Assembly (NCBI RefSeq): GCF_005795905.1
Contig: NZ_VAWE01000005.1
Span: forward strand, 3,836-67,835
Reading direction: 5' to 3'
Source: Streptomyces marianii
GTDB lineage: Bacteria; Actinomycetota; Actinomycetes; Streptomycetales; Streptomycetaceae
Length of the DNA: 64,000 bases
How positions within the stretch are numbered: the stretch's first letter is position 1; each line of letters opens with the position of its first letter. A program made the translations under genes and the position numbers. Positions 9,307 through 17,559 of the stretch are shown here, piece by piece. The notes beneath the pieces are model-generated. The model ran no database searches. It had not been told where the DNA came from and saw nothing but the letters and a program-made list of their open reading frames with translations.

Positions 9307-9993
9307 TCACCGTGTAGGGACAGGGCGGAGGGACGACTGGTCTCCGTCGTCGGCGAACAGCTCGACTACAAGGGACTTGGCGACCCCCAGGGCGAGGTCC
9401 AGGTTGAGGATCCGTTTCGAGGCTGACTGCTGGTCTTCCTCGTCCCACTTGCCCTCGATGCGGCGACGGAGATCTGCCCAGAGCGTCCGCAGTACCGTCT
9501 TGGCCTGTCCAACGAGGCCAAGCGCTGTCTGCTCACTCATGTTGCGTTCCCGGACTCCCACGACCAGAGCAGCGAGCAGCGTGGCGGTGTTCTCCACATA
9601 TCCCGGCACCAGACGGTGCTCCTCCGACATGCAGTCCAGCCACCGCCGCAGCACATCGAGGTCGATGGAGATCCGGTCCAGCAGGTCCAGGATCTTGGTG
9701 ACGCGGCCGTTGACATCATTCACGCTGGTGCGGTGCTGTACTGACCCGTTTGCGTAGAGGTCTCGTTGGAGGTCCGCTTCTACGGGGATGCCGGCGAAGT
9801 CCGTGACGCTGCCGTCCGGGCCGATCTTCCAGCTAGGGGGCTGGCGGTCTCCGCGCTCGGGGACCGTCACCTGGGCAAAGAGGACCGCGCGGCCTGCGTC
9901 GAGGTCCAGGCTGTCCTCCACGGCGGTCAGCACTGCATCATCTGCGGACCGCAGCAGGGCATCGAGTTCGGCGTCGCTGTCGAAGTGGGTCAT
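9307..9993 (-). CDS. Hypothetical protein of the sigma-factor operon
   Basis: 228 aa, no recognised family, mostly helical and acidic at the N-terminus. Its ATG overlaps the stop of the sigma-factor gene (ATGA), so it is co-translated with it. Position directly after an ECF sigma factor makes a regulatory partner plausible, but no zinc motif (HxxxCxxC) or transmembrane segment typical of anti-sigma factors is present. Confidence 0.75.
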   Translation of the reverse strand: MTHFDSDAELDALLRSADDAVLTAVEDSLDLDAGRAVLFAQVTVPERGDRQPPSWKIGPDGSVTDFAGIPVEADLQRDLYANGSVQHRTSVNDVNGRVTKILDLLDRISIDLDVLRRWLDCMSEEHRLVPGYVENTATLLAALVVGVRERNMSEQTALGLVGQAKTVLRTLWADLRRRIEGKWDEEDQQSASKRILNLDLALGVAKSLVVELFADDGDQSSLRPVPTR

Positions 9994-10616
9994 CGCTCGC
10001 CTCCGTCGTTCGCGCTGAGCAGGGTGGTCTTGAGCCGGGCGCGGCCGCGGCTCAAGTTCTGCCGTACGGCTTCGTGGGTCATGTCGAGAGCGTCGCCGAT
10101 CTCACTGGTCGCGAAGCCGTCCAAGTGCCAGGCGAGGACTGCGCGTTGCAGGGGTGGCAGGACAGCGAGGGCGGCGTAGACGCGGGTCTCTTCTTCTTTG
10201 AGTTCCACTGAGCGCAGAGGGCAGACGCCGCCCGGCAGTTCCGGGACGTCGTCGGTGAGGTCCTCGCGGCGGACCGGCTGGCGCAGGTAGAGGCGGATAG
10301 CGACTTTCCGAAGCCAGGCGGCGGGGTAGTCGATGGTCTCCCACTTCACGAATGCCTCAGCGAAGGCGGCCTGGGCGGCTTCTGCTGCTTCGTGGCTGCT
10401 GGCTCCCTGCCGCATCAGGTGCCTGACCAGCTTGGCCATGTGCTGCTCGTAGAACTGGGCGAATTCCACCCGGGCGAGGCTGCCACGCTGCTGTGGCAGG
10501 GCCAGCGGAATGCTCGGCTCTGGCGCAGACTCAGCAGGTGCGTGGCTGATCGTGTGCCGCCCGAAGGGCTCCAGTTCGAGCTGTGCGGTCTCCAGATGGA
10601 TCTCGAAGTCAGTCAC
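9990..10616 (-). CDS. ECF-type RNA polymerase sigma factor
   Basis: 208 aa from GTG 10616, which lies inside the end of the upstream small gene (8-nt overlap). Region 2 is visible at FAQFYEQHMAKLVRHLM through WLRKVAIRLYL. Region 4 is LPPLQRAVLAWHLDG followed by the HTH SEIGDALDMTHEAVRQNL. The N-terminal ~45 aa precede region 2 and are unlike the core family. It directs RNA polymerase to a dedicated promoter set. It is preceded by a small membrane protein and followed by a coupled unknown gene, which probably control or use it. Confidence 0.88.
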   Translation of the reverse strand: MTDFEIHLETAQLELEPFGRHTISHAPAESAPEPSIPLALPQQRGSLARVEFAQFYEQHMAKLVRHLMRQGASSHEAAEAAQAAFAEAFVKWETIDYPAAWLRKVAIRLYLRQPVRREDLTDDVPELPGGVCPLRSVELKEEETRVYAALAVLPPLQRAVLAWHLDGFATSEIGDALDMTHEAVRQNLSRGRARLKTTLLSANDGGER

Positions 10617-10836
10617 GGGCGTCTCCGCTGGCCGCGCCGACCTCGATGCGCAGTTCCTCGCCGGCCCTTCGCTCGGTGACCTTGCTGCCCGGCGGCAAGG
10701 CACGGACGCGGTCGCTGGCGCCCTGCTGGGTGAGGCGGGCCAGCTGGACCTGCGTCCGGCTGCGGATCCACTGGTAGAGCAGCCGTGCGCTCAATATCGC
10801 GCCCAGTGCCGCTAACCCGATCGCTGTCTCTGGCAA
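10609..10836 (-). CDS. Small membrane protein upstream of the sigma factor
   Basis: 75 aa from TTG 10836, with a GAGGGGG ribosome site just upstream. The N-terminus is hydrophobic (ETAIGLAALGAILSARLLYQW), one membrane helix, followed by a basic cytoplasmic tail. It overlaps the sigma gene by 8 nt. It may tether or sense for the sigma factor (inference). Confidence 0.6.
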   Translation of the reverse strand: MPETAIGLAALGAILSARLLYQWIRSRTQVQLARLTQQGASDRVRALPPGSKVTERRAGEELRIEVGAASGDARD

Positions 10837-11038
10837 CCTGTCCCCCTCGATGCCTCTTGTGGCGCCCGGTGCGCCCGTCACATCAAGGGAGTGCGGGCAG
10901 GGGCGGAAACCGTGACATCGGGCTTTTGTGACGTGCGTCTCGTGTCGTCGGTGGGGCCGTTGTGTCTGCGAGTTTTGTGGGGAAGACGCTGCCCGCGGGA
11001 CGCGCGGGTGGCACCGGCTCACTGTCTACGGTGGTGCG
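10837..11038. promoter_or_regulatory. Divergent region between sigma operon and DUF6233 gene
   Basis: About 200 bp that must hold promoters for both directions. No unmistakable promoter element seen. Confidence 0.35.
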
Positions 11039-11605
11039 GTGACACCGCATTCCGATGCCGACCCCGAGCCTGTGCCGGTCCGGGTCGTGCTGCCCGTCGA
11101 TCCTCTGCTCGGGTCCGAGCCGCAGGAGGTTGTCGCGCGGTTGTGGAAGCGGCGGCAGACGGAAACGGGCTGGGTCTACCTGGTGGGCATGCCGTCGTAC
11201 AGAGATCGCGAGGACGGCAGTGTGGAAGCGGCGGAGTACCGGGTGTGGGTGCGCGCCCCGGAGCACGTACGGCCGGTCGAAGGCGTTGACTACGACCGAG
11301 TCGTCACCGAACGGCTGGAGTCGTCACCGCCGTCGACGGTCCGCGAGGTCCTCGGGGAGCGCCGGCCTTCGGGGTGGGTGCTGCAGAAGGTGAGCGGCGG
11401 GCGCGGGACCGCCCAGGGCATTCTGCACGCGCTGGACTGTGAGGAGGCACCGAACGACGCGCCGCTGCTCGACTGGAGGCGCGCCCTGGACGTCGCGGAG
11501 AATCCGGCGACACGCCTGTGCATCCTGTGCGGTTGCGCCCAGGAGCTCACGCCCCTGCTCCGCGGCTTCGACCACATCACCGACTCCGCCCCCGACGACT
11601 CCTGA
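11039..11605 (+). CDS. DUF6233-family protein
   Basis: 188 aa from GTG 11039. The family signature is clear: VRVVLP, EVVARLWKRRQTETGW, AAEYRVWVRAPEHVRPVEGVDY, and a C-terminal CILCGCA Cys motif (C-x2-C). Widespread and often multi-copy in Streptomyces; function unknown. In-frame codons upstream to 10928 show no ribosome site and are left out. Confidence 0.8.
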   Translation: MTPHSDADPEPVPVRVVLPVDPLLGSEPQEVVARLWKRRQTETGWVYLVGMPSYRDREDGSVEAAEYRVWVRAPEHVRPVEGVDYDRVVTERLESSPPSTVREVLGERRPSGWVLQKVSGGRGTAQGILHALDCEEAPNDAPLLDWRRALDVAENPATRLCILCGCAQELTPLLRGFDHITDSAPDDS

Positions 11606-11805
11606 CCCCGGCCGCCGCACCGTCGGCAGCCAGGCGCGGCGGCCCCGCCCGGCGCGCAACACCAGCGAGCGCGCCCCGGTCCCCGGCAGCGTCCGCGCCG
11701 CCCATCCCGCCCTCCCTCTCTCAACTCCAGTTAAGGCGTGGGCAAAAGCGGCCGCAACGGGGATGTCAGATCCCCGACCACGCGCCTACGGTGGGGGTGA
11801 CCTGC
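11598..11805 (+). repeat. Direct repeat copy A (~200 bp)
   Basis: Non-coding segment after the DUF6233 gene that is repeated at 12275-12480. Shared blocks include CCCCGGCAGCGTCCGCGCCG followed by CCCATCCCGCCCT, then CTCAACTCCAG, GGCCGCAACGGGGATGTCAG and GGTGACCTG. Each copy begins at the stop of a gene (ACTCCTGAC) and each is followed by an array of 12-nt GCGCAA units. Confidence 0.8.
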
Positions 11806-11832
11806 ACCGATGCGGCGACGTCGGCAAGGCTC

Positions 11833-11892
11833 GCGCAAGAGAAGTCGCAAGAGATGTCGCAGGAGAAGGCGCAAGAGTTGGCGCAAGAGATG
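11833..11892 (+). repeat. Five 12-nt GCGCAAGAG tandem units
   Basis: Units start at 11833, 11845, 11857, 11869 and 11881, consensus (G/T)CGCAAGAGAWG. They would encode a repeating SQEK/AQEL tetrapeptide in one frame, but no supported gene uses that frame. The same 12-nt period recurs at 12508-12580. Confidence 0.8.
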
Positions 11893-11942
11893 TTGCCGCC
11901 AGACGATCCGGAGCGCGGTTCGAACAGCAGTACCTTGGGGCC

Positions 11943-12281
11943 GTGGCAGCCTCGTACGACTTCCCCCAGGCCTTGATCGACGCCCAGGACGAACTGGCTC
12001 AGGTCCGCGCTGAGCTCCAGGCGCTGTACCAGAAGGTGCCGTGGTCGGCCGAACCGCTGGACGCGTGGGAGACGCACGAGAACGCCTGGCGGAAGTCGTC
12101 CCGGCCTGCCTCCCCCGGCTGGGATCCCGAGGACGCGGCGGAGATCGCCCGGCTGCGGGCGAGGGAACTCGAACTCGCGAAGCTCATCGTCAGCCATGCG
12201 TTCTGGAGCGGACTCGCCCCGGCCGACGTCCCTGCGGCCCGTGACGCGCTCAAGCACCACCACGAGCAGCCCGACTCCTGA
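11943..12281 (+). CDS. Hypothetical helical protein
   Basis: 112 aa from GTG 11943. The start is uncertain because no clear ribosome site is present. The body is a helical, charged protein (SYDFPQALIDAQDELAQVRAELQALYQ) with no recognised domain. It lies between the two copies of the ~200-bp repeat, as if the gene and its flank were one duplicated cassette. Confidence 0.6.
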   Translation: MAASYDFPQALIDAQDELAQVRAELQALYQKVPWSAEPLDAWETHENAWRKSSRPASPGWDPEDAAEIARLRARELELAKLIVSHAFWSGLAPADVPAARDALKHHHEQPDS

Positions 12282-12480
12282 CGGCGGCCGCCGCTCTGTC
12301 GGCGGCCCGGCGCGGCGGCGGCGCCGACGCGCGGCACCGCGAGCGCGCCCCGATCCCCGGCAGCGTCCGCGCCGCCCATCCCGCCCTTCCTCATCCTCAA
12401 CTCCAGCCAGGGCATGGGCGAAGGGGGCCGCAACGGGGATGTCAGCGGCCGGACCATGCCGTACGCCGGTGGTGACCTGG
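12275..12480 (+). repeat. Direct repeat copy B (~200 bp)
   Basis: Second copy of the segment at 11598-11805, again starting at a gene's stop codon and sharing a run of more than 30 identical bases in its centre (12355-12387). Confidence 0.8.
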
Positions 12481-12507
12481 GCAGATTCCGGGACTCTGTG
12501 ACGGCCT

Positions 12508-12580
12508 GCGCAACACCTACCGCAACACCTAGCGCAACCCTTTCGCGCAACATCCAGCGCAACGCCTAGCGCAACGCGGG
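12508..12580 (+). repeat. Six 12-nt GCGCAAC units
   Basis: Units GCGCAACACCTA, CCGCAACACCTA, GCGCAACCCTTT, GCGCAACATCCA, GCGCAACGCCTA and GCGCAACGCGGG, with one inserted C after the third. Same unit length and GCGCAA core as the array at 11833-11892, but a different second half. Confidence 0.8.
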
Positions 12581-12673
12581 CTCGTATGAGGTCAAGCGCC
12601 GGGGCTCTACTCGGTCGGGTGAAGACGCCGGGATCGGAGAACTTCTGCGGGGTGCCGGCGCGTGGTGCCAGGC

Positions 12674-12883
12674 ATGAGGCAGATCACTGACGCGCACGTG
12701 GCAGAGCCGGGCCTGGCTGTGGTGGAGGTCGCGGCCGCCGACGACGAGACCGCGCTCGCGGTCCAGGAGCTGCTCGCCGCGCGGTGCGCGATCGCACCTG
12801 TGGACCGTACGACCCGGGAGCCCGGCGAGCCCGGTGTACGGCTGCGCTGCTTCCTGGACCTGCGCCAGGATCCCGACTGGTAG
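12674..12883 (+). CDS. DUF6207-family small protein
   Basis: 69 aa from ATG 12674. The sequence MRQITDAHVAEPGLAVVEVA and the end GVRLRCFLDLRQ match the small Streptomyces family DUF6207. Function unknown. The ribosome site is weak, and an alternative GTG at 12662 is only 4 codons upstream. Confidence 0.7.
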   Translation: MRQITDAHVAEPGLAVVEVAAADDETALAVQELLAARCAIAPVDRTTREPGEPGVRLRCFLDLRQDPDW

Positions 12884-13013
12884 CGCTGCGCACAGCGGCC
12901 ACGCCCGCCGACCAGCCATGGTCGAAGTCGGCGGCAGCGTGTGGTCGGTGTCGGCGATCTCCGGCGGGAGCCGCTGGTGCGCGGCCGTACGGGGTGGGGC
13001 CAGAATCTCCGCC

Positions 13014-13781
13014 ATGTCAGAAACCTTCTGGGTCGCCCTCGGCTCAATCGGCACCACCCTGGCCTTCGGTGGCGTCGTGTGGCAGGGATACCTCACGCGC
13101 GGAGCACTGAAGGTCAGCCAGCTCATGACCGCCGACGCCATCCGCAGCCGACTCGACTCCCAAGCGCCGGGAGTCACCCTCAGACTCAGTCCCCCGCCGT
13201 GGGACCCGCTGGCAGCGACCAACATGGGGATGCCGTGCAACCCCTGGCCGCAGGGGCACACCTGGCACTTCCCAGCGGAGCAAGAGGGCGCCAACCGTCT
13301 CGTGCTGCAGCAGGTCCTGGTCCTGGAGAATCTCAGCGACCGGCGCATGCAGGCACGGTTCGACGGCGACCTGGTCGTCGCCGATGAGGACAGGCGCCCC
13401 ACTGCCGCCGGCGTCATCCTCCTGGAACCCGGCGAGACAAGCCGGGACGTCTACCTGCAGCGCGAATTCACCATCAAGGAACTCTCAGAGAACTTCGCGG
13501 CGAAACAGGCCAGGCAGGAGCTCCCGCACAAGGTGTTCGGCACGGTGACGGCGGAGGACGACCGTGACAACGGAAGCACGGATCGCTGGGACCTGGTGCT
13601 GACCGGCTGCCCAGTCGAGCCGGTCCCCGACCGGGATGGCCTGTGGAGGATCGCGCCGTGGCACCTGACCGAGGGATCAGGGCTGCGCACCCTGGACTAC
13701 AACCTGCTGCCGTCGCGGCAGCGCATCCACTGGGTCTCGCGCACCAGGGGGATCCAGCTCCCGGCTCCGGACGTCGCATAG
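13014..13781 (+). CDS. Membrane-anchored hypothetical protein
   Basis: 255 aa from ATG 13014. An N-terminal hydrophobic segment (FWVALGSIGTTLAFGGVVWQ) is a single anchor followed by a soluble domain of beta-rich appearance. Similar small N-anchored proteins are frequent in Streptomyces and lack a known role. Codons upstream of 13014 in this frame are not supported. Confidence 0.65.
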   Translation: MSETFWVALGSIGTTLAFGGVVWQGYLTRGALKVSQLMTADAIRSRLDSQAPGVTLRLSPPPWDPLAATNMGMPCNPWPQGHTWHFPAEQEGANRLVLQQVLVLENLSDRRMQARFDGDLVVADEDRRPTAAGVILLEPGETSRDVYLQREFTIKELSENFAAKQARQELPHKVFGTVTAEDDRDNGSTDRWDLVLTGCPVEPVPDRDGLWRIAPWHLTEGSGLRTLDYNLLPSRQRIHWVSRTRGIQLPAPDVA

Positions 13782-13795
13782 CCGCGTAGCACCCG

Positions 13796-13881
13796 CTGAC
13801 CAGCCGTGGTCGGAGTCATGGTCGGGGTTGGCGGCAGCGTGGTCGGCGCCGTGGTCGGTCTACTCGGTGGTGTGGTCGGGG
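13796..13881. repeat. TGGTCGG repeat cluster
   Basis: Five TGGTCGG copies in 86 bp, opening with CTGACCAGCCGTGGTCGG. A related element occurs at 12908-12948 and another at 14386-14442 (CTGACCTGCTGTGGTCGGGC, then GACCACGG in the opposite orientation). The clusters sit only between genes, so they may be regulator binding sites. Confidence 0.6.
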
Positions 13882-14264
13882 TCGGGGAGCTGGGGCGGGA
13901 AATGCCGCTCCAGGATCTCCACCCACTTGTGCAGGACGACGAAGCCGGTGGTGTCGGCCTGCGCCTGGACCAACTCGGCCAGAGCGTCGACGAATGGCTG
14001 AGCGGCTGTACCGGGCGGGATCGCGGCGGCGGCCTGCTTCAGGCGTTCATGCGCGGACTGGAAGACTTCCTTGGCCCACGTGTCCTGTTCTTTGATGCGC
14101 CGGGATCCAGCCTCCCAGTTGATCCGCATGATGACGTACTGCGGGCAGTCGGGCGTGTGCCACATCTGGATCGGCATCCCGACCCCAACGCAGGCGTTCT
14201 CGGGACTGGGTCCTGCCTCGCAGTCGGGACACACTTCGCCTTCCGTCTCCGCAAAGCCCTTCAT
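13860..14264 (-). CDS. Cys-containing hypothetical protein
   Basis: 134 aa from ATG 14264, preceded by GGGGAG at 7-nt spacing. N-terminal CPDCEAGPSPENACVG and a later C give a possible zinc site. The rest is helical (WVEILERHFPPQL). No family recognised. It lies downstream of the leftward replication-relaxation gene and may be co-transcribed with it. Confidence 0.65.
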   Translation of the reverse strand: MKGFAETEGEVCPDCEAGPSPENACVGVGMPIQMWHTPDCPQYVIMRINWEAGSRRIKEQDTWAKEVFQSAHERLKQAAAAIPPGTAAQPFVDALAELVQAQADTTGFVVLHKWVEILERHFPPQLPDPDHTTE

Positions 14265-14464
14265 CAAGCTGCTCCCCTCGCTTGGAGAGCAAGAGCCTGC
14301 CACGGTCGATCACCGTCCGGCCAGGCTTTCGCCGTACGGCGTCCAGCAGTCCGTAGCCGGTGATGGCGGCGGGCAAGCAGCGCGCTGACCTGCTGTGGTC
14401 GGGCTCGTGGTCGGGGTGCGACCACGGACCCGACCACGGCGGGCGGTTGCTGGCACGGGTCGGT

Positions 14465-15943
14465 TCAGCGGCGCCGGCGGAAGACGCCGCGGGGCCGGTT
14501 CGCGGCCGCGACCGCGCGGGCGGCGGCTTCCTCTTCCGCCTGGCGGCGCGCGAGGCGTTCGGCCTGTGCGCGTTCGATGTGGTCGTTGAGGCACGGCCCG
14601 CATAGCTCGCGGTTGTCCTGTGTCGGGTGCTGCCGGACGAAGTTCCAGCGGTCGTCGGTGAACTTCTGGCCGCATCGTGGGCACACCGGCCGTCGTGCTT
14701 CCCGCTCGGCTGCCTCCTGCTCTGCTTGGCGGCGCCAGGCCTCCTGTCGCTCCATCTCGTGCAGGCGGTCGCCGTCGGGGTTGTCGAGTGCGTCGGTGAG
14801 GGTCTGCCAGTCGGGGCGTCCCAGGCGGCGCCACACCGCGCCGCCCGCGCCCAGAGGGTCGGCGGTGATTCGTTCCAGCTCGGTGACGACCACGGGCACC
14901 GACCGGTTGAAGTCGCGTGCGGTGATCCCGGCGCCTGGGTAGGGCTCGCCTGCGAGGAACGGGCGGCCGGCCTCTTCCAGGCGCAGCATCCGGCTCTCGC
15001 GCTGCGCGGCGGTCTTCCCGGTGAACACGAAGGCGATCGGCGGGTAGCCCTCGCGGCCGGTCGGCGGGTAGATCCGTGACCACAGCCGGAAGTCGTGCAC
15101 GGCCGCGCCCTGGCGGCGGGCCGCCTTCTCCTTGACGGGGTCGGCCTTCGGCGCCAGGAGCTCGAACCACTCGGTGTAGCGGCGGAGCTTGGCCACCAGG
15201 TCGTCGACGGGCTCGGTGACGCGGTCGACCTCGAGGAGCATCACGGGCACGCCCGCGTCGGGGGCGCGCATCGTCAGGTCGGCGTACTGGGTGTAGCCGT
15301 AGGGGAGCTTGTGGGCGATCTCGGTCTGCCAGGACAGCGGGGTGCCGAACCCGGCCCCTGTGAGCACCGCGGCGGTTGAGGTGACGGCGGCGGCGTGTTC
15401 GTCGTAGCCGTCGGCTTCCTTCGGCCGGCCGTCGTCGTCGTACTCGAGCTTGCGCAGCGCGGAGATCCGCATGTGCTTCGGCAGCAGCAGTCGGGCCTCC
15501 TTGTGTCCTCGCTCGGTGAGCACCCACAACTGGTGGCCTGACTCCAGTCGCGTCTCCACCCGGACCAGGCCCGAGCCTTTGAGGGCGTTGAGGGTGTCCC
15601 TCGTGATCCGGTCGTGCCGGTCTCCGGGGCGCAGCATCCGCCACAGTTGATCGGCGGTCGCTCGCTGGAAGATACCGAGCGCGGTCAGCACTTCCTTCCT
15701 TCGGCGTCCGGTCGGCTTCCACGCCTGGGGTGTCGAGACAGAAGGGTTGTCGAACATGTCCCGGGAGGTTCGCCGCCTGGGCTGACCTGCACGGACGCCT
15801 CCGGCGGCCGAAGTGGCCGTGGAGGGGGCGATGGAGGGGCCCGTGGAGGGGGCTGGCGGGACCTGGTCCAGGTCGTCGCCGGGCGTCTGTCCGGCGGTGG
15901 CGCGCGGCTCGTGGGCGGGGTCGGGTATGCGGTCGGCGGGCAC
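14465..15943 (-). CDS. Replication-relaxation family protein
   Basis: 492 aa from GTG 15943 (GAGGA upstream; ATG 15757 is an alternative). The core reads RRKEVLTALGIFQRATADQL, a winged helix, then GHQLWVLTERGHKEARLLL, and YADLTMRAPDAGVPVMLLEV with conserved D/E positions. This matches Pfam Replic_Relax, found on Streptomyces plasmids and integrative elements and thought to act in plasmid replication or relaxation. The C-terminus holds a CPRCGQ...CGPC zinc motif and a basic tail. Confidence 0.8.
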   Translation of the reverse strand: MPADRIPDPAHEPRATAGQTPGDDLDQVPPAPSTGPSIAPSTATSAAGGVRAGQPRRRTSRDMFDNPSVSTPQAWKPTGRRRKEVLTALGIFQRATADQLWRMLRPGDRHDRITRDTLNALKGSGLVRVETRLESGHQLWVLTERGHKEARLLLPKHMRISALRKLEYDDDGRPKEADGYDEHAAAVTSTAAVLTGAGFGTPLSWQTEIAHKLPYGYTQYADLTMRAPDAGVPVMLLEVDRVTEPVDDLVAKLRRYTEWFELLAPKADPVKEKAARRQGAAVHDFRLWSRIYPPTGREGYPPIAFVFTGKTAAQRESRMLRLEEAGRPFLAGEPYPGAGITARDFNRSVPVVVTELERITADPLGAGGAVWRRLGRPDWQTLTDALDNPDGDRLHEMERQEAWRRQAEQEAAEREARRPVCPRCGQKFTDDRWNFVRQHPTQDNRELCGPCLNDHIERAQAERLARRQAEEEAAARAVAAANRPRGVFRRRR

Positions 15944-16245
15944 GGCGGTCCTCGTTTCTCCGGCCACGGGGCCAGATCGGTGGCAGGTCCGGCCCGTGCG
16001 CTGTGCTGCGCCTCGGGCCGGTGGCCACCGTGCGGAGGACCCCCTTGTCCGCGGTCTGTTCACCGTCGCCGATCGTGTCCGTTATGCCCCTTGACCACCC
16101 CTTGTCCGGACGGCTTGTCCGTGATGGACGTCATGAGGCGGTGCCCCGTCGCCGCGCTGATCTCTTTCCACAGGCCGGGGCTTGCACCGTGGGGCGACCG
16201 GTCGGGTGCAGCAGGCGCCGGGCCCGTGAACAGTGAGGTAATGCC
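15944..16245. promoter_or_regulatory. Divergent intergenic region with CTTGTCCG repeats
   Basis: About 300 bp without a supported gene. Near 16045-16130 it holds three CTTGTCCG copies (one in TTGTCCGGACGG). It must carry the promoters of the replication-relaxation gene (leftward) and the 141-aa gene (rightward). Confidence 0.4.
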
Positions 16246-16671
16246 ATGGAGACCAAATCGAAGCTGCCCGAGCTCACCCCCGAGCAGATCCAGCGGGCCG
16301 CCGACTACGTGGAGCTGGTATGGCGGTACCAGGACAGCGAGCAGCAGCGGGCCTCGCTGGCGGCATTCCACGCCGACGGCTCCGAGCTGGTGCGGCTGAT
16401 CGGTGAGTTCGGCGCGCTGCTGCTGGCCGACTACATCAGCGCCGTGCCGGATGAGCACGCCGACTGTGAGGCCGGGGACGTCCTCGAGGACCTGGTGGCC
16501 GTGGTCAGCCGGTACCTGAAGCGCTGGTGCCTGGACGGTGGCGGCGCGCAGACGGCCTGGGGCGCGGCGGGCTTCCTAATCGAGTGCATGCAGGAGGTCG
16601 ACCAGGTCTCCCAGTTCCTGGCCGACGTCCGCGGCAACGTGGCCTTCGGGGCCGGGCTGTCCGCGGTCTGA
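16246..16671 (+). CDS. Hypothetical acidic helical protein
   Basis: 141 aa from ATG 16246 (GTGAGG upstream). Acidic and all-helical (LTPEQIQRAADYVELVWRYQ). No family recognised. It lies directly before the TGCGCA-rich non-coding region. Confidence 0.65.
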   Translation: METKSKLPELTPEQIQRAADYVELVWRYQDSEQQRASLAAFHADGSELVRLIGEFGALLLADYISAVPDEHADCEAGDVLEDLVAVVSRYLKRWCLDGGGAQTAWGAAGFLIECMQEVDQVSQFLADVRGNVAFGAGLSAV

Positions 16672-16679
16672 TGGTGCCG

Positions 16680-17330
16680 GCGCGGTGGCCGGTGACGTCA
16701 TCCTCGATGTCACCGGCCCGCACGCGTGGCTGCGCATCGCGGTGCGTACTGATGCGGTGCGCATCGCGCGGATGCTGCGCACTCCCCCGCCGGCGGTGCG
16801 GCACCCGTTGCAGTTCACTCCCTCCCCGGTGCGCACGGCGCGCACGATGCTCCGCGCTCCCGACCCGGCCGGTGCGCAGGGCCGGACGCGTCGATGCGCA
16901 CCGCGCCGGTTGCGCAGGGTGACAGCGCGCGGTCGCGGGTGCGGGAGGGAGAGTTCTCCTCTCGATACGCCGCATCGTGCACACGAAAAGGGACAGAGCG
17001 GACGGTAGCGAACGTGGTCCAGGGAAAACGCACGCAGGTCCGATCTCCACAAGGGGTGATGCTCAACTCGACAAGGGGTGCGCATCCGCCGCTGCGCACT
17101 TCGACAAGGGGTGTGCACTCACCGCATCGCCCCACCGCACCGTCACCCTGAGTGTGCGCATCGCCGGTGCTGTGCGCAGCGCCAAGAGCACCATGGCCCG
17201 CACCAGTGCGCAGGCGAGGGATTCACCGCATCGTCGGTGCGCGCACCGGTGCGCAGGGTTCAGCGCATCGCGGCGCGTCTCGGTGCGCACGATTCGGTTC
17301 ATCGTCGGGTGCGGTGCGCGCCGCGTCGTT
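16680..17330. repeat. TGCGCA/GCGCAC-rich non-coding region
   Basis: About 650 bp without a supported gene, packed with GTGCGCA or its complement, plus three ACAAGGGGTG direct repeats (17049, 17071, 17104). It lies beside parB and the parS-like sites. The density is far above the rest of the window. Candidate origin, centromere extension or transfer locus; not assigned. Confidence 0.7.
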
Positions 17331-17455
17331 CGGTTCATCCCCGGCGCGCTCATTGGCGCGCGGGCTGCCACGGCGGTTCGGCGGCCGCCAGGGTACGGAG
17401 TTGGCTGAGGGGCCAGCGCCGGTTCCCTCATCGCTGAACGCGGTTGCCTGCGGAA

Positions 17456-17482
17456 GGGGGTGCTTACGTCGTAAGCACCCCC
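17456..17482. promoter_or_regulatory. parS: parS-like palindrome 1
   Basis: Perfect 13-1-13 palindrome GGGGGTGCTTACG-T-CGTAAGCACCCCC, 80 bp beyond the parB stop. Same core as the sites at 17532 and 19783. Probable ParB loading site. Confidence 0.8.
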
Positions 17483-17531
17483 TTCTTGGCTCATCCTTAC
17501 GCCTCTGGCTGGGAGGGCCCCGTGGCGGTAT

Positions 17532-17550
17532 GTGCTTACGGCGTAAGCAC
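17532..17550. promoter_or_regulatory. parS: parS-like palindrome 2
   Basis: GTGCTTACG-G-CGTAAGCAC, a 9-1-9 palindrome whose flanks no longer pair. Centre is 72 bp from that of site 1, and it lies 10 bp from the parB stop. Confidence 0.75.
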
Positions 17551-17559
17551 CAAGGGAGC

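Noticed and set aside
16894..17151. Open frames in the TGCGCA-rich region
   Set aside because: Translations are low-complexity products of the repeats, with no ribosome site.
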